Shown: positions 25,172-34,700, counted from the stretch's first letter. The stretch: 64,000 bases of DNA from Spirochaetales bacterium (GCA_002688185.1 NZCE01000039.1:24483-88482), one strand, 5' to 3'. Translations and numbers: made by a program. Notes: generated by a model from the sequence alone, not told the origin.

Positions 25172-27268
25172 TCAGCTCGGTGCCTCAACCAGGCTTATCT
25201 CGCCAAGGGCTTCTATCTTTATATCTGTTACGATCTCCGGCACTGAGAGTACTGCCAGGTCAGGAATTTCCGCTCTTGAGCTCGATTTTACCAACGGCCG
25301 AGCCGCCTCCGAACAGAGGATTACCGGGAACTCGCCGCCTTCTTGAACTTCCCGGACCGCATTTGCCAACGCCTCTATCCAACCCCGATGTTCCGATGGC
25401 TCTAATGCAGCAATTAATCCGGCGGCAGTCTCAAGACGAGATTCTATCAGTTTCTGCTCGAGGATTGGCTGGATAGTGAGTACCCTGAGAGTTTTATCAG
25501 GGTCGGCGTATTGCAGACAGATCTGTCGTCCTAACGATTGGCGGGTTTTCTCGATAAGGAATCCTACATCCTTTGAAACCCCTCCATAGTCGGCCAATGC
25601 TTCGAGAATCGTGACCATATTCCGGATTGATACCTGCTCAGAAAGCAGCCCCTGAAGCACTTTTTGAATCTCACCGTTATTAAACGCGTTGGTCACTTCA
25701 TCAACAACCGCGGGATAGTCTGTCCGCAACGTATCAATAATTGATTGGACCTCTTGCCTGCCAAGTATCTCAGCGGCGTGACGTTCAATTATATGCGTAA
25801 GATGGGTAGCGATAATTGACGGTGAGTCGACCACCGTATATCCGGCCCTCTCGGCGTCTTCTCTGTGCTCTTCAGTTATCCACAGTGCCGGCAGCCCAAA
25901 GGCCGGATCTATGGTTTTCTCCCCTTCTATAGCCTCTTTCTCACCTCCCGGATTGATCGCTAAATAATGGCCTGTCCGGATTGTGCCGCGGCCAACCTCC
26001 ACGCCCTTTATCTTTGCGCAATATTCAGAGGGTTCGAGACGCATATTGTCAATTATTCGTATTCGTGGAACTACCAATCCAAGATCGAGGGCTTTCTCTC
26101 GCCTGATCCTCGTAATTCTGTCGAGCAACTCCGCCCCTTGATCTTTATCAACAAGTGGAATAAGACCATAGCCCAACTCAAGGGAAAGCGGATCCAAAGG
26201 TACTACCGGAGACATCTCAGCCGACGGCGGCTGGGCTTTCGCGGCAGCTTCTTCCAGCTGCTCGGCATCTTCCAATGCAATCTGCTTTTTTGAGAGCCGA
26301 TACGCTAAAAACCCCGTAAGTCCTGACATAGGAATCAACACATACCACGGAAAACCAGGCAGAAATGCCAGTAATAGGAGGAAAAAAGCACCGATCCAAT
26401 ATACCCTGGACTGCTGAGAAAATTGATTGGTAATATCCTTGCCGAATGTGCCGTCGGAGATAGCTCTGGTTACTATAATGCCTGTCGCGGTGGAGATGAG
26501 AAGCGCCGGGAATTGGGTTACGAGCCCATCGCCGATTGCTAGGGAAATATAAGAGCTTAGTGCGACGTCTATAGTCTCACCGTGAATTGTCATTCCAACA
26601 ATTATCCCGCCAATTATGTTGATAAACGTTATGAGTATGCCGACTTTGACGTTTCCCGAGACGAATTTCGAGGCACCATCCATTGCACCATAAAAATCTA
26701 CTTGCTTTTGTAAATCGTTCTTTCGCTTCGTCGCTTCATCTTCAGTAATCGCTCCCGAATTATATTCGGCTTCAATTGCCATCTGCTTTCCGGGGAGAGC
26801 GTCCAGCGTAAACCTTGCCGCCACCTCGGCCACCCTCGTAGATCCTTTTGTGATTACGATGAATTGAACGGCAATAATAATCATAAATATGATAAATCCG
26901 ATGACAATGCCCTGAAGGCCGCTTGAACCGACCACAAAACCCGAAAATGCGCGTACGATCCGTCCGCTAAAGTCTGAACCCCGGGACAGGATGAGCCGCG
27001 TTGAGGAAACGTTCAGGGCGAGGCCAAAAACTGTGGCCACGAGCAAGAGGGTAGGAAATACCGAAAAATCAAGGGCCTGGAGGGTGTAGAGCACGATGAG
27101 AATAACCAATAGGCTCAACACCAAGTTAAATGCCATGAGCATATCGAGGAGAACCGTAGGAAGCGGAATGATCATCATCATGACGACCATCACGACTCCG
27201 GCGGCAACAAAAATGTCGCTTTTTTGTCGGAACAACGATCGTCCGACAGTGTTTGGAATATCAGCCAT
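25172..27268 (-). CDS. flhA: Flagellar type III export apparatus protein FlhA
   Basis: FlhA is the nonameric inner-membrane export gate of the flagellar type III secretion system. The 698-residue protein begins with about eight membrane helices (about 20-325) including the conserved cytoplasmic FHIPEP region (TFIN...; KGSTRVAEVAARFTLDALPGKQMAIEAE, around 140-175), then a large cytoplasmic domain that docks chaperone-substrate complexes. It is 17 bp downstream of flhB. A 106-bp gap with no gene separates it from flhF. Confidence 0.97.
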   Translation of the reverse strand: MADIPNTVGRSLFRQKSDIFVAAGVVMVVMMMIIPLPTVLLDMLMAFNLVLSLLVILIVLYTLQALDFSVFPTLLLVATVFGLALNVSSTRLILSRGSDFSGRIVRAFSGFVVGSSGLQGIVIGFIIFMIIIAVQFIVITKGSTRVAEVAARFTLDALPGKQMAIEAEYNSGAITEDEATKRKNDLQKQVDFYGAMDGASKFVSGNVKVGILITFINIIGGIIVGMTIHGETIDVALSSYISLAIGDGLVTQFPALLISTATGIIVTRAISDGTFGKDITNQFSQQSRVYWIGAFFLLLLAFLPGFPWYVLIPMSGLTGFLAYRLSKKQIALEDAEQLEEAAAKAQPPSAEMSPVVPLDPLSLELGYGLIPLVDKDQGAELLDRITRIRREKALDLGLVVPRIRIIDNMRLEPSEYCAKIKGVEVGRGTIRTGHYLAINPGGEKEAIEGEKTIDPAFGLPALWITEEHREDAERAGYTVVDSPSIIATHLTHIIERHAAEILGRQEVQSIIDTLRTDYPAVVDEVTNAFNNGEIQKVLQGLLSEQVSIRNMVTILEALADYGGVSKDVGFLIEKTRQSLGRQICLQYADPDKTLRVLTIQPILEQKLIESRLETAAGLIAALEPSEHRGWIEALANAVREVQEGGEFPVILCSEAARPLVKSSSRAEIPDLAVLSVPEIVTDIKIEALGEISLVEAPS

Positions 27269-27285
27269 ATTTACCTCTCATCACG

Positions 27286-28500
27286 TCACACGGCCTCGAG
27301 GGTTTGCCCGTTCATCTTGTAGACCTGGGCGAGTACCAACGCCATCACTTCATAGTATTTTTCGGGGATGATATCGCCGATTTCCACTTCCGAGTACAGC
27401 GCCCTCGCCAGTGGCTTGTTTTCTATACAAGGGACATCATGTTCCTCAGCAATTTCGCGTATCCGGAGTGCGATATTATCCATTCCCTTAGCTGTGACCA
27501 TGGGGGCATCCATAGTTCTTCTATTCCACTCCATAGCTATTGCATAGTGGGTAGGGTTTGTGACGACTACGTCGGCAGTCGGAACGCTCCTCATCATATT
27601 CCTCGTTAGGAGCTCACGCATACGGTCCCTGAGACGGCTTCTGACCAAGGGATCTCCTTCAGACATCCTTCTTTCTTCCTTTAATTCTTGACGAGACATT
27701 CTCAGAGATTGCCTGTGTTGAAAGCGCTGAAATATATAGTCTGGAATGGAGAGCAGCAAAAGGGCAATTGCCGCCTCGACAAGAATCCTGAACGCAACCC
27801 CGGAGATTGTCTGCAAACTCTGCCAGAACGTGGAAGATACAAGGGTCGCTATATCATCGAGCTTTCCGCTCACATTGAGGAACGCTATCGATCCAATGAC
27901 AATAATCTTAAAGATTGACTTTCCCAGGTTAAACGCGGCCTCGCCCGAGAACAGCGCACGCTTGAAAAAACGCCCAAACCGAGGAAGTACACGAGATAGG
28001 TCCGGAGTAATCGGCTTGGCGGAAAAGAGAAATCCCACCTGCAGTATATTTCCCAAGAGCGCCGAAATAAACGCAACGACAAATATTGGCACAGTTATAC
28101 GCATAAAAAACCTGAAAAACGCGGGGATTATTCGAGCGTCCCTCTGTATATCAATTTCCGTCGAAAGGCTGAGAAAAAAACGCATCATCTCGAGGAATGT
28201 CGCCAATATGTAAGAGCCGAGTATTCCCAGCGCAATGATTGGAAAGAGCAGCACTATTGCTGATGTGAGCTCAGCGGATTTTGCGACTTTCCCCTCTTCC
28301 CGCGCCTTGCGGATTTTCTGTTCAGTGGGCTCCTCGGTTCGGCCTTCATCCTCGGCCGCAAACCACTGGAGATCTATCCAGAACTCTGGCCCTCCATTCC
28401 TCGCGGGTCCATGGGGATCAAAAACCGCATTTTGGGTCCCCGGCAGGGCGAGGTTCTCGGGACGTCCGTCCACTTTAATCGGGCCCATCAACGTCTTCAT
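27286..28500 (-). CDS. flhB: Flagellar export specificity switch protein FlhB
   Basis: FlhB controls the change from hook-type to filament-type export, using autocleavage at NPTH. The motif is present in VVVTNPTHYAIAMEWN. Four membrane helices lie between about 80 and 260. The N-terminus is about 45 residues longer than usual before the conserved DLQWFAAEDEGRTEEPTEQK segment, as written from ATG at 28500; the ATGA overlap with fliR supports this upstream start. FliK, the ruler that triggers the switch, is encoded in the same operon. Confidence 0.96.
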   Translation of the reverse strand: MKTLMGPIKVDGRPENLALPGTQNAVFDPHGPARNGGPEFWIDLQWFAAEDEGRTEEPTEQKIRKAREEGKVAKSAELTSAIVLLFPIIALGILGSYILATFLEMMRFFLSLSTEIDIQRDARIIPAFFRFFMRITVPIFVVAFISALLGNILQVGFLFSAKPITPDLSRVLPRFGRFFKRALFSGEAAFNLGKSIFKIIVIGSIAFLNVSGKLDDIATLVSSTFWQSLQTISGVAFRILVEAAIALLLLSIPDYIFQRFQHRQSLRMSRQELKEERRMSEGDPLVRSRLRDRMRELLTRNMMRSVPTADVVVTNPTHYAIAMEWNRRTMDAPMVTAKGMDNIALRIREIAEEHDVPCIENKPLARALYSEVEIGDIIPEKYYEVMALVLAQVYKMNGQTLEAV

Positions 28501-29291
28501 TGACGTGCCCCCGCCGCAATTCCTATAATTCGAAGCACCCCGTCAAAGCTTGAATCGATAAGCCGGGAAAATGCACCGAGTGTAAACGGCAGTGTGAGGA
28601 AGATGATGAGAAACGCAACACTAATGGCTATGGGAAAGCCCAACATCAGCAGATTCATCTGAGGCGCCGCTTTTGCGAGCAAGCCCATGGTTATCGATAC
28701 CAAAAAGAGGGTTCCCAATATCGGAAAAGCGATGATGAGCGATTGTTCGAAAAGGCCGGTCAGGCCTTTGAAGATCGTAGGCAGGATAAAGTCCTTTTTC
28801 ATCACAAAATCCACGGCGCGAACGGCACCGAAGGACCTCTCAACGCCAAAAAGAAATATCTTCTGAAATCCGCCGACGGTGATAAAAACAAACATTGCAA
28901 TAATGTTCAAAAACTGGCCCATGAGGGGGATCTGTATCTGTGCAAGGGGATCGAATACCTGAGAAGCGCCGAATCCCATCTGCATCGAGAAAAATTGGCC
29001 CGCCACAAGAAAGGCCGCATACACTATCACGAGGAAAAAGCCGATGATTATGCCCACCATCGCTTCGCCCACTACGAGCAATGCATAACTCAAGCCGTCA
29101 ACAGGTATCGGATATCCCGCCTCGAGGATGCCCGGGAATACAACCACGGTCGTGAAAAACGCAAGACCAATCCTGGCGATTGGCGGAACCGACGCTGATG
29201 ACATAAGAGGCGAAATGCGAAGTATGGCGAACGCTCTCACGAGAACAAGGAGAAAAAGCTGTGTGTATTCAATGATCTGATCAAATCCCAT
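28497..29291 (-). CDS. fliR: Flagellar export apparatus protein FliR
   Basis: FliR forms part of the FliPQR export gate core. ATG at 29291 (MGFDQIIEYTQLFLLVLVRAF, start of the conserved N-terminus) gives 264 residues, the usual size; the open frame extends upstream into fliQ. About six hydrophobic helices are visible, and the conserved QMGFGASQVFDPL segment is present. The nearest ribosome site AAGGAG overlaps the fliQ stop and is 15-16 nt from the ATG, with a small hairpin (29298-29310) in between. Confidence 0.94.
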   Translation of the reverse strand: MGFDQIIEYTQLFLLVLVRAFAILRISPLMSSASVPPIARIGLAFFTTVVVFPGILEAGYPIPVDGLSYALLVVGEAMVGIIIGFFLVIVYAAFLVAGQFFSMQMGFGASQVFDPLAQIQIPLMGQFLNIIAMFVFITVGGFQKIFLFGVERSFGAVRAVDFVMKKDFILPTIFKGLTGLFEQSLIIAFPILGTLFLVSITMGLLAKAAPQMNLLMLGFPIAISVAFLIIFLTLPFTLGAFSRLIDSSFDGVLRIIGIAAGARQ

Positions 29292-29311
29292 ATGTTTGAG
29301 ACCCGGTCTCC

Positions 29312-29581
29312 TTAATTCGCCATTTCCGGTATGGTTTGAATAATTCGCAAAGTGAATTGTGCAAGAGTGGATATCATCCAAGGCCCAAAAACGAAAATTG
29401 CTAATAGTATGGCCGCGATCTTTGGAACAAACGTTAGGGTTTGCTCCTGAATCGAAGTCGTTGCCTGGAATACGGACACTATGAGCCCAACTCCCATTCC
29501 TATAAGCAAAACCGGGGCCGCGAGCATAAGTATCTGAAGGATTCCCGATCGCAGTATCGCTGTTGCCATGCCGAGATCCAT
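29312..29581 (-). CDS. fliQ: Flagellar export apparatus protein FliQ
   Basis: An 89-residue, two-helix protein of the export gate, of standard length. The first helix holds APVLLIGMGVGLIVSVFQATTS, in two parts of the signature, followed by QEQTLTFVPKI, the family hallmark. It is 16 bp after fliP and 20 bp before the fliR ATG, in the conserved fliPQR order. Confidence 0.96.
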   Translation of the reverse strand: MDLGMATAILRSGILQILMLAAPVLLIGMGVGLIVSVFQATTSIQEQTLTFVPKIAAILLAIFVFGPWMISTLAQFTLRIIQTIPEMAN

Positions 29582-29597
29582 GCGGTGCCTCCTATTG

Positions 29598-30392
29598 CTA
29601 TCTAAAGCTCGCTATCAGCTGTTGGGTAATGAGTCCCCATCCGTCCACGAGCACAAACAAAACCAACTTAAACGGGAGGGATATCATGATAGGCGGCAAC
29701 ATAATCATACCCATGGACATGAGTGTCGATGCTACGACCATATCTATTATGATAAAAGGCACAAACAGCAAAATCCCGATTTTAAAGGCGATGGTTAGCT
29801 CGCTAAGCACATAAGCCGGGATCAGGATGTAGGTGGGAACCTCTGAAAAATTTGATGGCTGGGAAAGCCCACGCATACGCATAAAGAGAGCGATCGAATC
29901 GTGATTTCCGTTTAGCTGTTTGTACATAAAAAGACGCAGCGGACCTATTGCTTCCTCATACATCTCCTGCATCTCAATCTGACCCTCGGCGAAAGGCTGA
30001 AAGGAGTTCGTGTAGATGTCGGTAAGGGTGGGCCACATAATGAAAAGGGTAAGGAACAGCGCGATGCCCATGAGCACCTGAGTTGGTGGTACCTGCTGGA
30101 GAGAAAGCGACCTTTTAACAAAATCAAAAACGATCGCAATCCGCAAAAACGAAGTTGTCAGGAGCACCATGGACGGTGCAAGAGTGAGTACCGACAGGAG
30201 AAGAAGAAGTTGCAAAGATAGCGCAACTTCGCTGTTTGATTCCGGTTGTCGGACAGTAACGTCAACAAATGGAATGGTGAGCCCGTCCTCGACGGCGCCG
30301 CCGTCGGCGATTTCAGGTCTCTCTTGAGCCCAAGTCCCGACGCCTCCAAAGAGAAAAAATAAGGCAATAGCCAAAAGTAATATACGTTTCAT
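29598..30392 (-). CDS. fliP: Flagellar export apparatus protein FliP
   Basis: FliP makes the pentameric core of the FliPQR gate. The 264-residue product starts with a cleavable signal peptide (MKRILLLAIALFFLFGGVG, then TWAQ), as usual for FliP, and has the conserved TSFLRIAIVFDFVKRSL and QVPPTQVLMGIALFLTLFIM segments and the C-terminal FKIGILLFVPFIIIDMVVAS helix. It follows fliO by 86 bp. Confidence 0.96.
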   Translation of the reverse strand: MKRILLLAIALFFLFGGVGTWAQERPEIADGGAVEDGLTIPFVDVTVRQPESNSEVALSLQLLLLLSVLTLAPSMVLLTTSFLRIAIVFDFVKRSLSLQQVPPTQVLMGIALFLTLFIMWPTLTDIYTNSFQPFAEGQIEMQEMYEEAIGPLRLFMYKQLNGNHDSIALFMRMRGLSQPSNFSEVPTYILIPAYVLSELTIAFKIGILLFVPFIIIDMVVASTLMSMGMIMLPPIMISLPFKLVLFVLVDGWGLITQQLIASFR

Positions 30393-30478
30393 TCCCCCCC
30401 CAGTAATGCAACGTGTAAAATCAGTTTCCCGGTCGTAGTGCCCGAACAGCCCACCGGCAGGGCCATAACGCGCGCAGC

Positions 30479-31138
30479 CTACATGTTCTTCACCCGCTGG
30501 CGCTGCTGCTTCATAAACCCCACCGGATCGAGGGTACTGGCAGCTTGATGCGTAGTGCCCTGCTTTCCAAAAATCTGCGATAAGACGTCACTGAAATTTC
30601 TCCGGTCGGCAACATCAGTACTCGCAGCCTGAAGTCGTAGCCCATCAAGAGTCTCCTTATCTAAGATCTCTGAAACAAGAGATACGGCGCTGTCCGATGA
30701 ACCCACCAAAAACACTTGATTGCCGACTTCCACTAGGTGCAAGGAGCGGCTCCCTGAAATGGCTTTGGATGATAGAACCCGTATCAACCTTGTTTCTTGA
30801 AAACGGAGATTTCCGGTTCTCTTCAGAAAATAAAAAATGACAAAAATGGCGGCAATTACCGCACCCAAGATTAATACCATTCTCACAAAGTCCCATGCGG
30901 AGAACACATTGAGCACTTCACCGTCCGCGCCTCCCGGATCGCCGGTGCGCGGATCGCCGGTGCGCGGGCCGCCGGTGCTTTGAATTTCCAAGCTTGCCTC
31001 GTCAACAACGGTCCGCGCAACGGCGGCCCGCGCACCGGTGTCAGACCGAGTTTCAACAATGTCTTGAGAAAACACCGGCGATTGAACCGCGCAGAACAGA
31101 ACCAGTGTCAACAGAATTGAGATGCTTTTTTTTGTCAC
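30479..31138 (-). CDS. fliO: Flagellar biosynthesis protein FliO (FliZ)
   Basis: FliO helps assemble the FliP ring. The 219-residue product has a signal-like N-terminus (ISILLTLVLFCAVQS), a low-complexity linker with the five-residue repeat RTGDP, a single membrane helix (about 84-106) and a cytoplasmic beta domain with KAISGSRSLHLVEVGNQVFLVG, in line with the FliO family signature. The signal plus periplasmic linker makes it longer than enterobacterial FliO. The repeat is also visible in the DNA at 30935-30979. It lies between fliY and fliP as expected. Confidence 0.9.
   Translation of the reverse strand: MTKKSISILLTLVLFCAVQSPVFSQDIVETRSDTGARAAVARTVVDEASLEIQSTGGPRTGDPRTGDPGGADGEVLNVFSAWDFVRMVLILGAVIAAIFVIFYFLKRTGNLRFQETRLIRVLSSKAISGSRSLHLVEVGNQVFLVGSSDSAVSLVSEILDKETLDGLRLQAASTDVADRRNFSDVLSQIFGKQGTTHQAASTLDPVGFMKQQRQRVKNM
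30935..30979. repeat. 15-bp tandem repeat within fliO
   Basis: CGGATCGCCGGTGCG is repeated exactly at 30935-30949 and 30950-30964, with a diverged third copy to 30979. It encodes RTGDP repeats in the periplasmic linker of FliO and keeps the reading frame. Confidence 0.9.
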
Positions 31139-31162
31139 GTTCCCCCCCCAAGGTAACGAAAC

Positions 31163-32266
31163 TTACATATCTGGAACCCTATCCATAGGGTCTACAATTT
31201 CAGTCACACGTACACCAAAGTTTTCTTCTATTACTACTACTTCACCTTTGGCAATCAATTTATGGTTTACCAGTATATCCACCGGTTCACCTGCAAGCTT
31301 ATCCAGCTCGATAATAGTCCCCTCTCCCATCCCCAGTATATCTCTAATGAGCTTTCTTGTCCTCCCAAGCTCAACGGTCATCTCCATGTATACATCCATG
31401 AGAAGACCGATATTCCCCTGATCTCCAGGTGCGGTAGCACCGCCTAAAGCCGGAAATTGCACCGATTGCACGTTGGGATTGGGCTGTCCGCTCATGCCAA
31501 AGCTCATCTGTCCCTGCGCCGGCTGCGCGGCGAATGCATCTTGATCGCCAACGCCAAATCCAACATCCCCGAGCATGTCAGTAGGTGATGCGGCTATAGG
31601 CGCTGCGGGTTCGGGTGCGGCGCCACCGCCTGCTATCTGCTGAAGCATGCCTAAATCGAATATCTCTATCAATTCGGCATCCTGCTCGCCCTCGATGGTA
31701 ACTTGATACGTTGCCTTGACAAATTCCCCCGGTGGGACTTCCACATCGTTGTTGGCAACCGACCGGCTCTCCCCCGGCTCCGTTGCAACATCCAGGCCCA
31801 ACTGGCTGCTAATTGTGGTGGCCTCAGAACCCGTAATGGTATTTCCCGCCTCCACGAGAGCGGACAACGCCGCGTCATTGAGCTCAACTTCTTCTTGCCC
31901 CATCATCAACCCGGCAATCATTGTGGCTATTTCCGGTGAAAAAATAAAAGAATGTGCTCCGGAAGCACCGCCGGTAAAGCTTAGGACAATCTGGACAATC
32001 TGGTCTGGTAGTGAAGCGACAAAGCCTCCATTTGATATTACCTCAACCACCGGTTGGCCAAAAGTAACATCCTTCCCGATGAGACCGGAAAGGCTTCCGG
32101 TTTGAGAATCTACGAGCCCCGCCAGAAACTGCTGGATTGCGCCTGTGTCCGGCGTTGTTGGTTGGGGAACATCGTCCCCCGCCGTTCCAGTATCTCCGAG
32201 ATCAAACCCGCCGCTTCCTTGCAGCAAAGCATCTATTTCATCTTGAGAAAGTGAACCATCACTCAT
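31163..32266 (-). CDS. fliY: Flagellar switch protein FliY (FliN/CheC-like)
   Basis: ATG at 32266 (MSDGSLSQDEIDALLQ) with GGAGAAG upstream gives 367 residues. The first 20 residues match the CheY-binding motif shared with FliM. The middle (about 45-200) is CheC-like and contains SALVEAGN, which fits the SxxxExxN phosphatase motif of CheC/FliY, so it may remove phosphate from CheY-P at the motor. The C-terminus (about 285-367) is the SpoA/FliN domain (DVYMEMTVELGRTRKLIRDIL). Between them is a flexible Pro/Ala/Gly-rich linker. It is directly downstream of fliM (gap 1 bp). Confidence 0.94.
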   Translation of the reverse strand: MSDGSLSQDEIDALLQGSGGFDLGDTGTAGDDVPQPTTPDTGAIQQFLAGLVDSQTGSLSGLIGKDVTFGQPVVEVISNGGFVASLPDQIVQIVLSFTGGASGAHSFIFSPEIATMIAGLMMGQEEVELNDAALSALVEAGNTITGSEATTISSQLGLDVATEPGESRSVANNDVEVPPGEFVKATYQVTIEGEQDAELIEIFDLGMLQQIAGGGAAPEPAAPIAASPTDMLGDVGFGVGDQDAFAAQPAQGQMSFGMSGQPNPNVQSVQFPALGGATAPGDQGNIGLLMDVYMEMTVELGRTRKLIRDILGMGEGTIIELDKLAGEPVDILVNHKLIAKGEVVVIEENFGVRVTEIVDPMDRVPDM

Positions 32267-32267
32267 A

Positions 32268-33293
32268 CTATTCTTCTCCTTCGGCCGCGAGCTCCTCAAA
32301 CTCTTCGTCTGTAATCTCTTCAAGTTGCTCGGTGATTTGCACCGCAACTTTCTTCCCAACCACACCAGGCCGACAAAGGAATTTCTTCTTATTTCCTATT
32401 CTGAGCATCATTGGGTCGTTCATACGTACATGCTGGAGGCGTATCACATCTCCCCTTCTTAAAGAAAGTACATCCCGCATCGTTATATCCATGGTGCCAA
32501 TTTCAGCCACCACCTGCATTGCGACGGCGTTGAGCTGGTCCCGCAGCACCTGCATATTTTCCGTCGTTGTGCCTCTCCTGACGGTGGAATACATATATTG
32601 CGCAGTAAGCTTGCTCACAATCGCCTCAATAGTGATATACGGGATGCAGAGGTTCATCATACCCTCGACATCTCCCACTTTTGTCTCGAGAGTAACCAGC
32701 ACCACCATTTCCGTCGGCGGAACGACTTGGGCAAACTGCGGATTAGTCTCAATCTGGCTGAGCCGCGGGCGCAAATCAATGACGGATGCCCAAGCTTCTC
32801 TCATATTGCCGAGTATACGCACAATGATACTCTCAATTACTGCCACTTCAATCTCAGAGAGCTCTCTGTTGATTTTTGAGCCCTCGCCTTGACCGCCAAA
32901 GAGCCTGTCAATGATGGTATACGTAACCGACGGATCGACCTCGAGCAGCGCCATTCCCTTGAGGGGATCCATATTGATTACCGCCAACGTCGTTGGGTTG
33001 GGTATAGATCTGATAAACTCCTCGTAAGTCAGCTGGTCGACCGACGCCACGTGCACGTGGGCCAGAGTTCTCATTGATGCGGACAACGACGTTGTGGTCA
33101 ACCGCGCGAATGTTTCATGCATAATAGAGATGGTCCTGATCTGTTCTTTTGAGAATTTATCGGGACGTTTAAAATCATAGATCTTTATCTTTCGTTGATC
33201 CGCCGCCTGGCTGACATCTTCGGTCTCGATGTCACCGGTGGAAATCGCCGTGAGAAGCTGATCTATTTCGTCCTGTGAAAGAACCTCATTCAT
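32268..33293 (-). CDS. fliM: Flagellar motor switch protein FliM
   Basis: FliM links FliG to FliN/FliY in the C-ring and binds CheY-P. The 341-residue protein starts with the CheY-binding peptide LSQDEIDQLLTA, followed by the middle CheC-like domain (KIYDFKRPDKFSKEQIRTI; GGQGEGSKINRELSEIE) and the C-terminal SpoA domain (MRDVLSLRRGDVIRLQH). The size and order are standard. It lies between fliL and fliY. Confidence 0.97.
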   Translation of the reverse strand: MNEVLSQDEIDQLLTAISTGDIETEDVSQAADQRKIKIYDFKRPDKFSKEQIRTISIMHETFARLTTTSLSASMRTLAHVHVASVDQLTYEEFIRSIPNPTTLAVINMDPLKGMALLEVDPSVTYTIIDRLFGGQGEGSKINRELSEIEVAVIESIIVRILGNMREAWASVIDLRPRLSQIETNPQFAQVVPPTEMVVLVTLETKVGDVEGMMNLCIPYITIEAIVSKLTAQYMYSTVRRGTTTENMQVLRDQLNAVAMQVVAEIGTMDITMRDVLSLRRGDVIRLQHVRMNDPMMLRIGNKKKFLCRPGVVGKKVAVQITEQLEEITDEEFEELAAEGEE

Positions 33294-33328
33294 CAGTGCC
33301 CTCTATCCGCCATCAGTATCCTTACAGA

Positions 33329-33880
33329 TTACATTTGTATCAAATTATATTCCAGCAATATTACCTGTTTGACCTTGCCGGAAGTCATCACGGCATTTAC
33401 CTTCTCAAGCAACTCCTCAACAATGATTGTCTCATTGCGGGGATGCAGCTCGTTTGCTGTTTTTTGAGTGAAGTATGACCTAATGAGATGCTGTAGCAGC
33501 CGGGACCTGTTTCCCAGCTCATTCCAAATTTGCTTGTCATCTTGTTTATACCCAAGGGCAACCCTTGCGACTACGGTATACGACGCCTCATCTGCGGTAC
33601 GGGTTCGAATCGGATCAAAATTCTCATACCATGACATGATTTCCGGGGCAGCTGCATATTCTTCCGAGATTATCGGCACACTCGATGACCGCCGGCCTTG
33701 GTTCAGGAAGTTCGTGGTTACTACCACTACGGCGATGATAAAAAGAATGGCTGCAATCCCGGCAACCGCCCATTTGAGTATTTTGATAACTAACGAGGGT
33801 AGGAAGCCGGTTTTTTGACCGACTTCTACATCCTGACCGCCAGTAACGTCCTCATCGAGAAAACTTTCTTCGTCCGCCAT
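33329..33880 (-). CDS. fliL: Flagellar basal body protein FliL
   Basis: FliL is a single-pass inner-membrane protein that surrounds the stator and supports torque. The 183-residue product has a cytoplasmic N-terminus, one membrane helix (about 35-60) and a periplasmic domain with the typical C-terminal VEELLEKVNAVMTSGKVKQV and LLEYNLIQM ending. It is encoded between motB and fliM, the normal place in spirochetes. The 94 bp before it hold no other feature. Confidence 0.93.
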   Translation of the reverse strand: MADEESFLDEDVTGGQDVEVGQKTGFLPSLVIKILKWAVAGIAAILFIIAVVVVTTNFLNQGRRSSSVPIISEEYAAAPEIMSWYENFDPIRTRTADEASYTVVARVALGYKQDDKQIWNELGNRSRLLQHLIRSYFTQKTANELHPRNETIIVEELLEKVNAVMTSGKVKQVILLEYNLIQM

Positions 33881-33974
33881 GGTCTGCTATTAGCTCCTAC
33901 TAAAATTCTACCAAAATATCGACATTAATTCAATAAATCATACAAAAAGGTACGATTTTGGCTGATATCCGTCA

Positions 33975-34700
33975 TCATAAATGCCCTTCAGACAGTATTA
34001 CGATGTCAATCCTTCGATTGTAGGCCCTGCCTTCTCGTGTATCGTTGTTCATTAGGGGCATCGTTGCCGCAAATCCCCGCGTCTGAAACTTACTTTCATC
34101 GGACCCAAAATCCACCAGATAATGAAGAACATTGGTTGCCCGGGCAGATGACAATTCCCAATTAGTGGCGTATTCACTGTCCGGGTCCGTTGGAACCGCA
34201 TCGGTGTGTCCCTCGATAGCAAACTTATTTTCCGGCATGGTATTGAGAAGCCCGGCAATCCGTTGTAGTAGAACTCTACTCGCCTCTATGTCCACCTCTG
34301 CGCTGGCCTCTCTGAAAAACGAATCTGCCGCAAGCGAAATGACCAAGCCGCGCTCATCGACTGTAACCCTGACCGTCTGAGTTTTGATTTCAGGCTGAAA
34401 CTGGGATATTGCCTCTTTCCTGGCGTTATCCAAAGCCCGGCCTCGTTCTTGAGACGGCAGCTGCATCACCGTATGACCCATCTCCGCGAGCTCCCCAGGT
34501 TCCAGCGTGTTTCCGCCCTCCAGAACACCCAAACCGCTGAATGCGGCGATAATGAGTTGGAGCCGATGCTCGTCTACCTCTGAGACGGTAAACATCATGA
34601 CAAAAAAAGTGAGCAGCAGAGTTACCATGTCGCCGTACGTCAAGAGCCAATCGGCAGCTCCTTCAGGTGGGCACTTCTTTTTCCTCTGAAAATCTGGCAC
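33975..34700 (-). CDS. motB: Flagellar stator protein MotB
   Basis: MotB anchors the stator to peptidoglycan and carries the proton- or sodium-path aspartate. The single membrane helix (about 17-40) contains TYGDMVTLLLTFFVMM with Asp24 as the ion-binding residue. The C-terminal OmpA-like domain (about 120-241) has FAIEGHTDAVPTDPDSEYATN (two segments) and the NRRIDIVI peptidoglycan-binding end. Start GTG at 34700. Placed directly after motA (46-bp gap). Ion type cannot be told from sequence alone. Confidence 0.96.
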   Translation of the reverse strand: MPDFQRKKKCPPEGAADWLLTYGDMVTLLLTFFVMMFTVSEVDEHRLQLIIAAFSGLGVLEGGNTLEPGELAEMGHTVMQLPSQERGRALDNARKEAISQFQPEIKTQTVRVTVDERGLVISLAADSFFREASAEVDIEASRVLLQRIAGLLNTMPENKFAIEGHTDAVPTDPDSEYATNWELSSARATNVLHYLVDFGSDESKFQTRGFAATMPLMNNDTREGRAYNRRIDIVILSEGHL

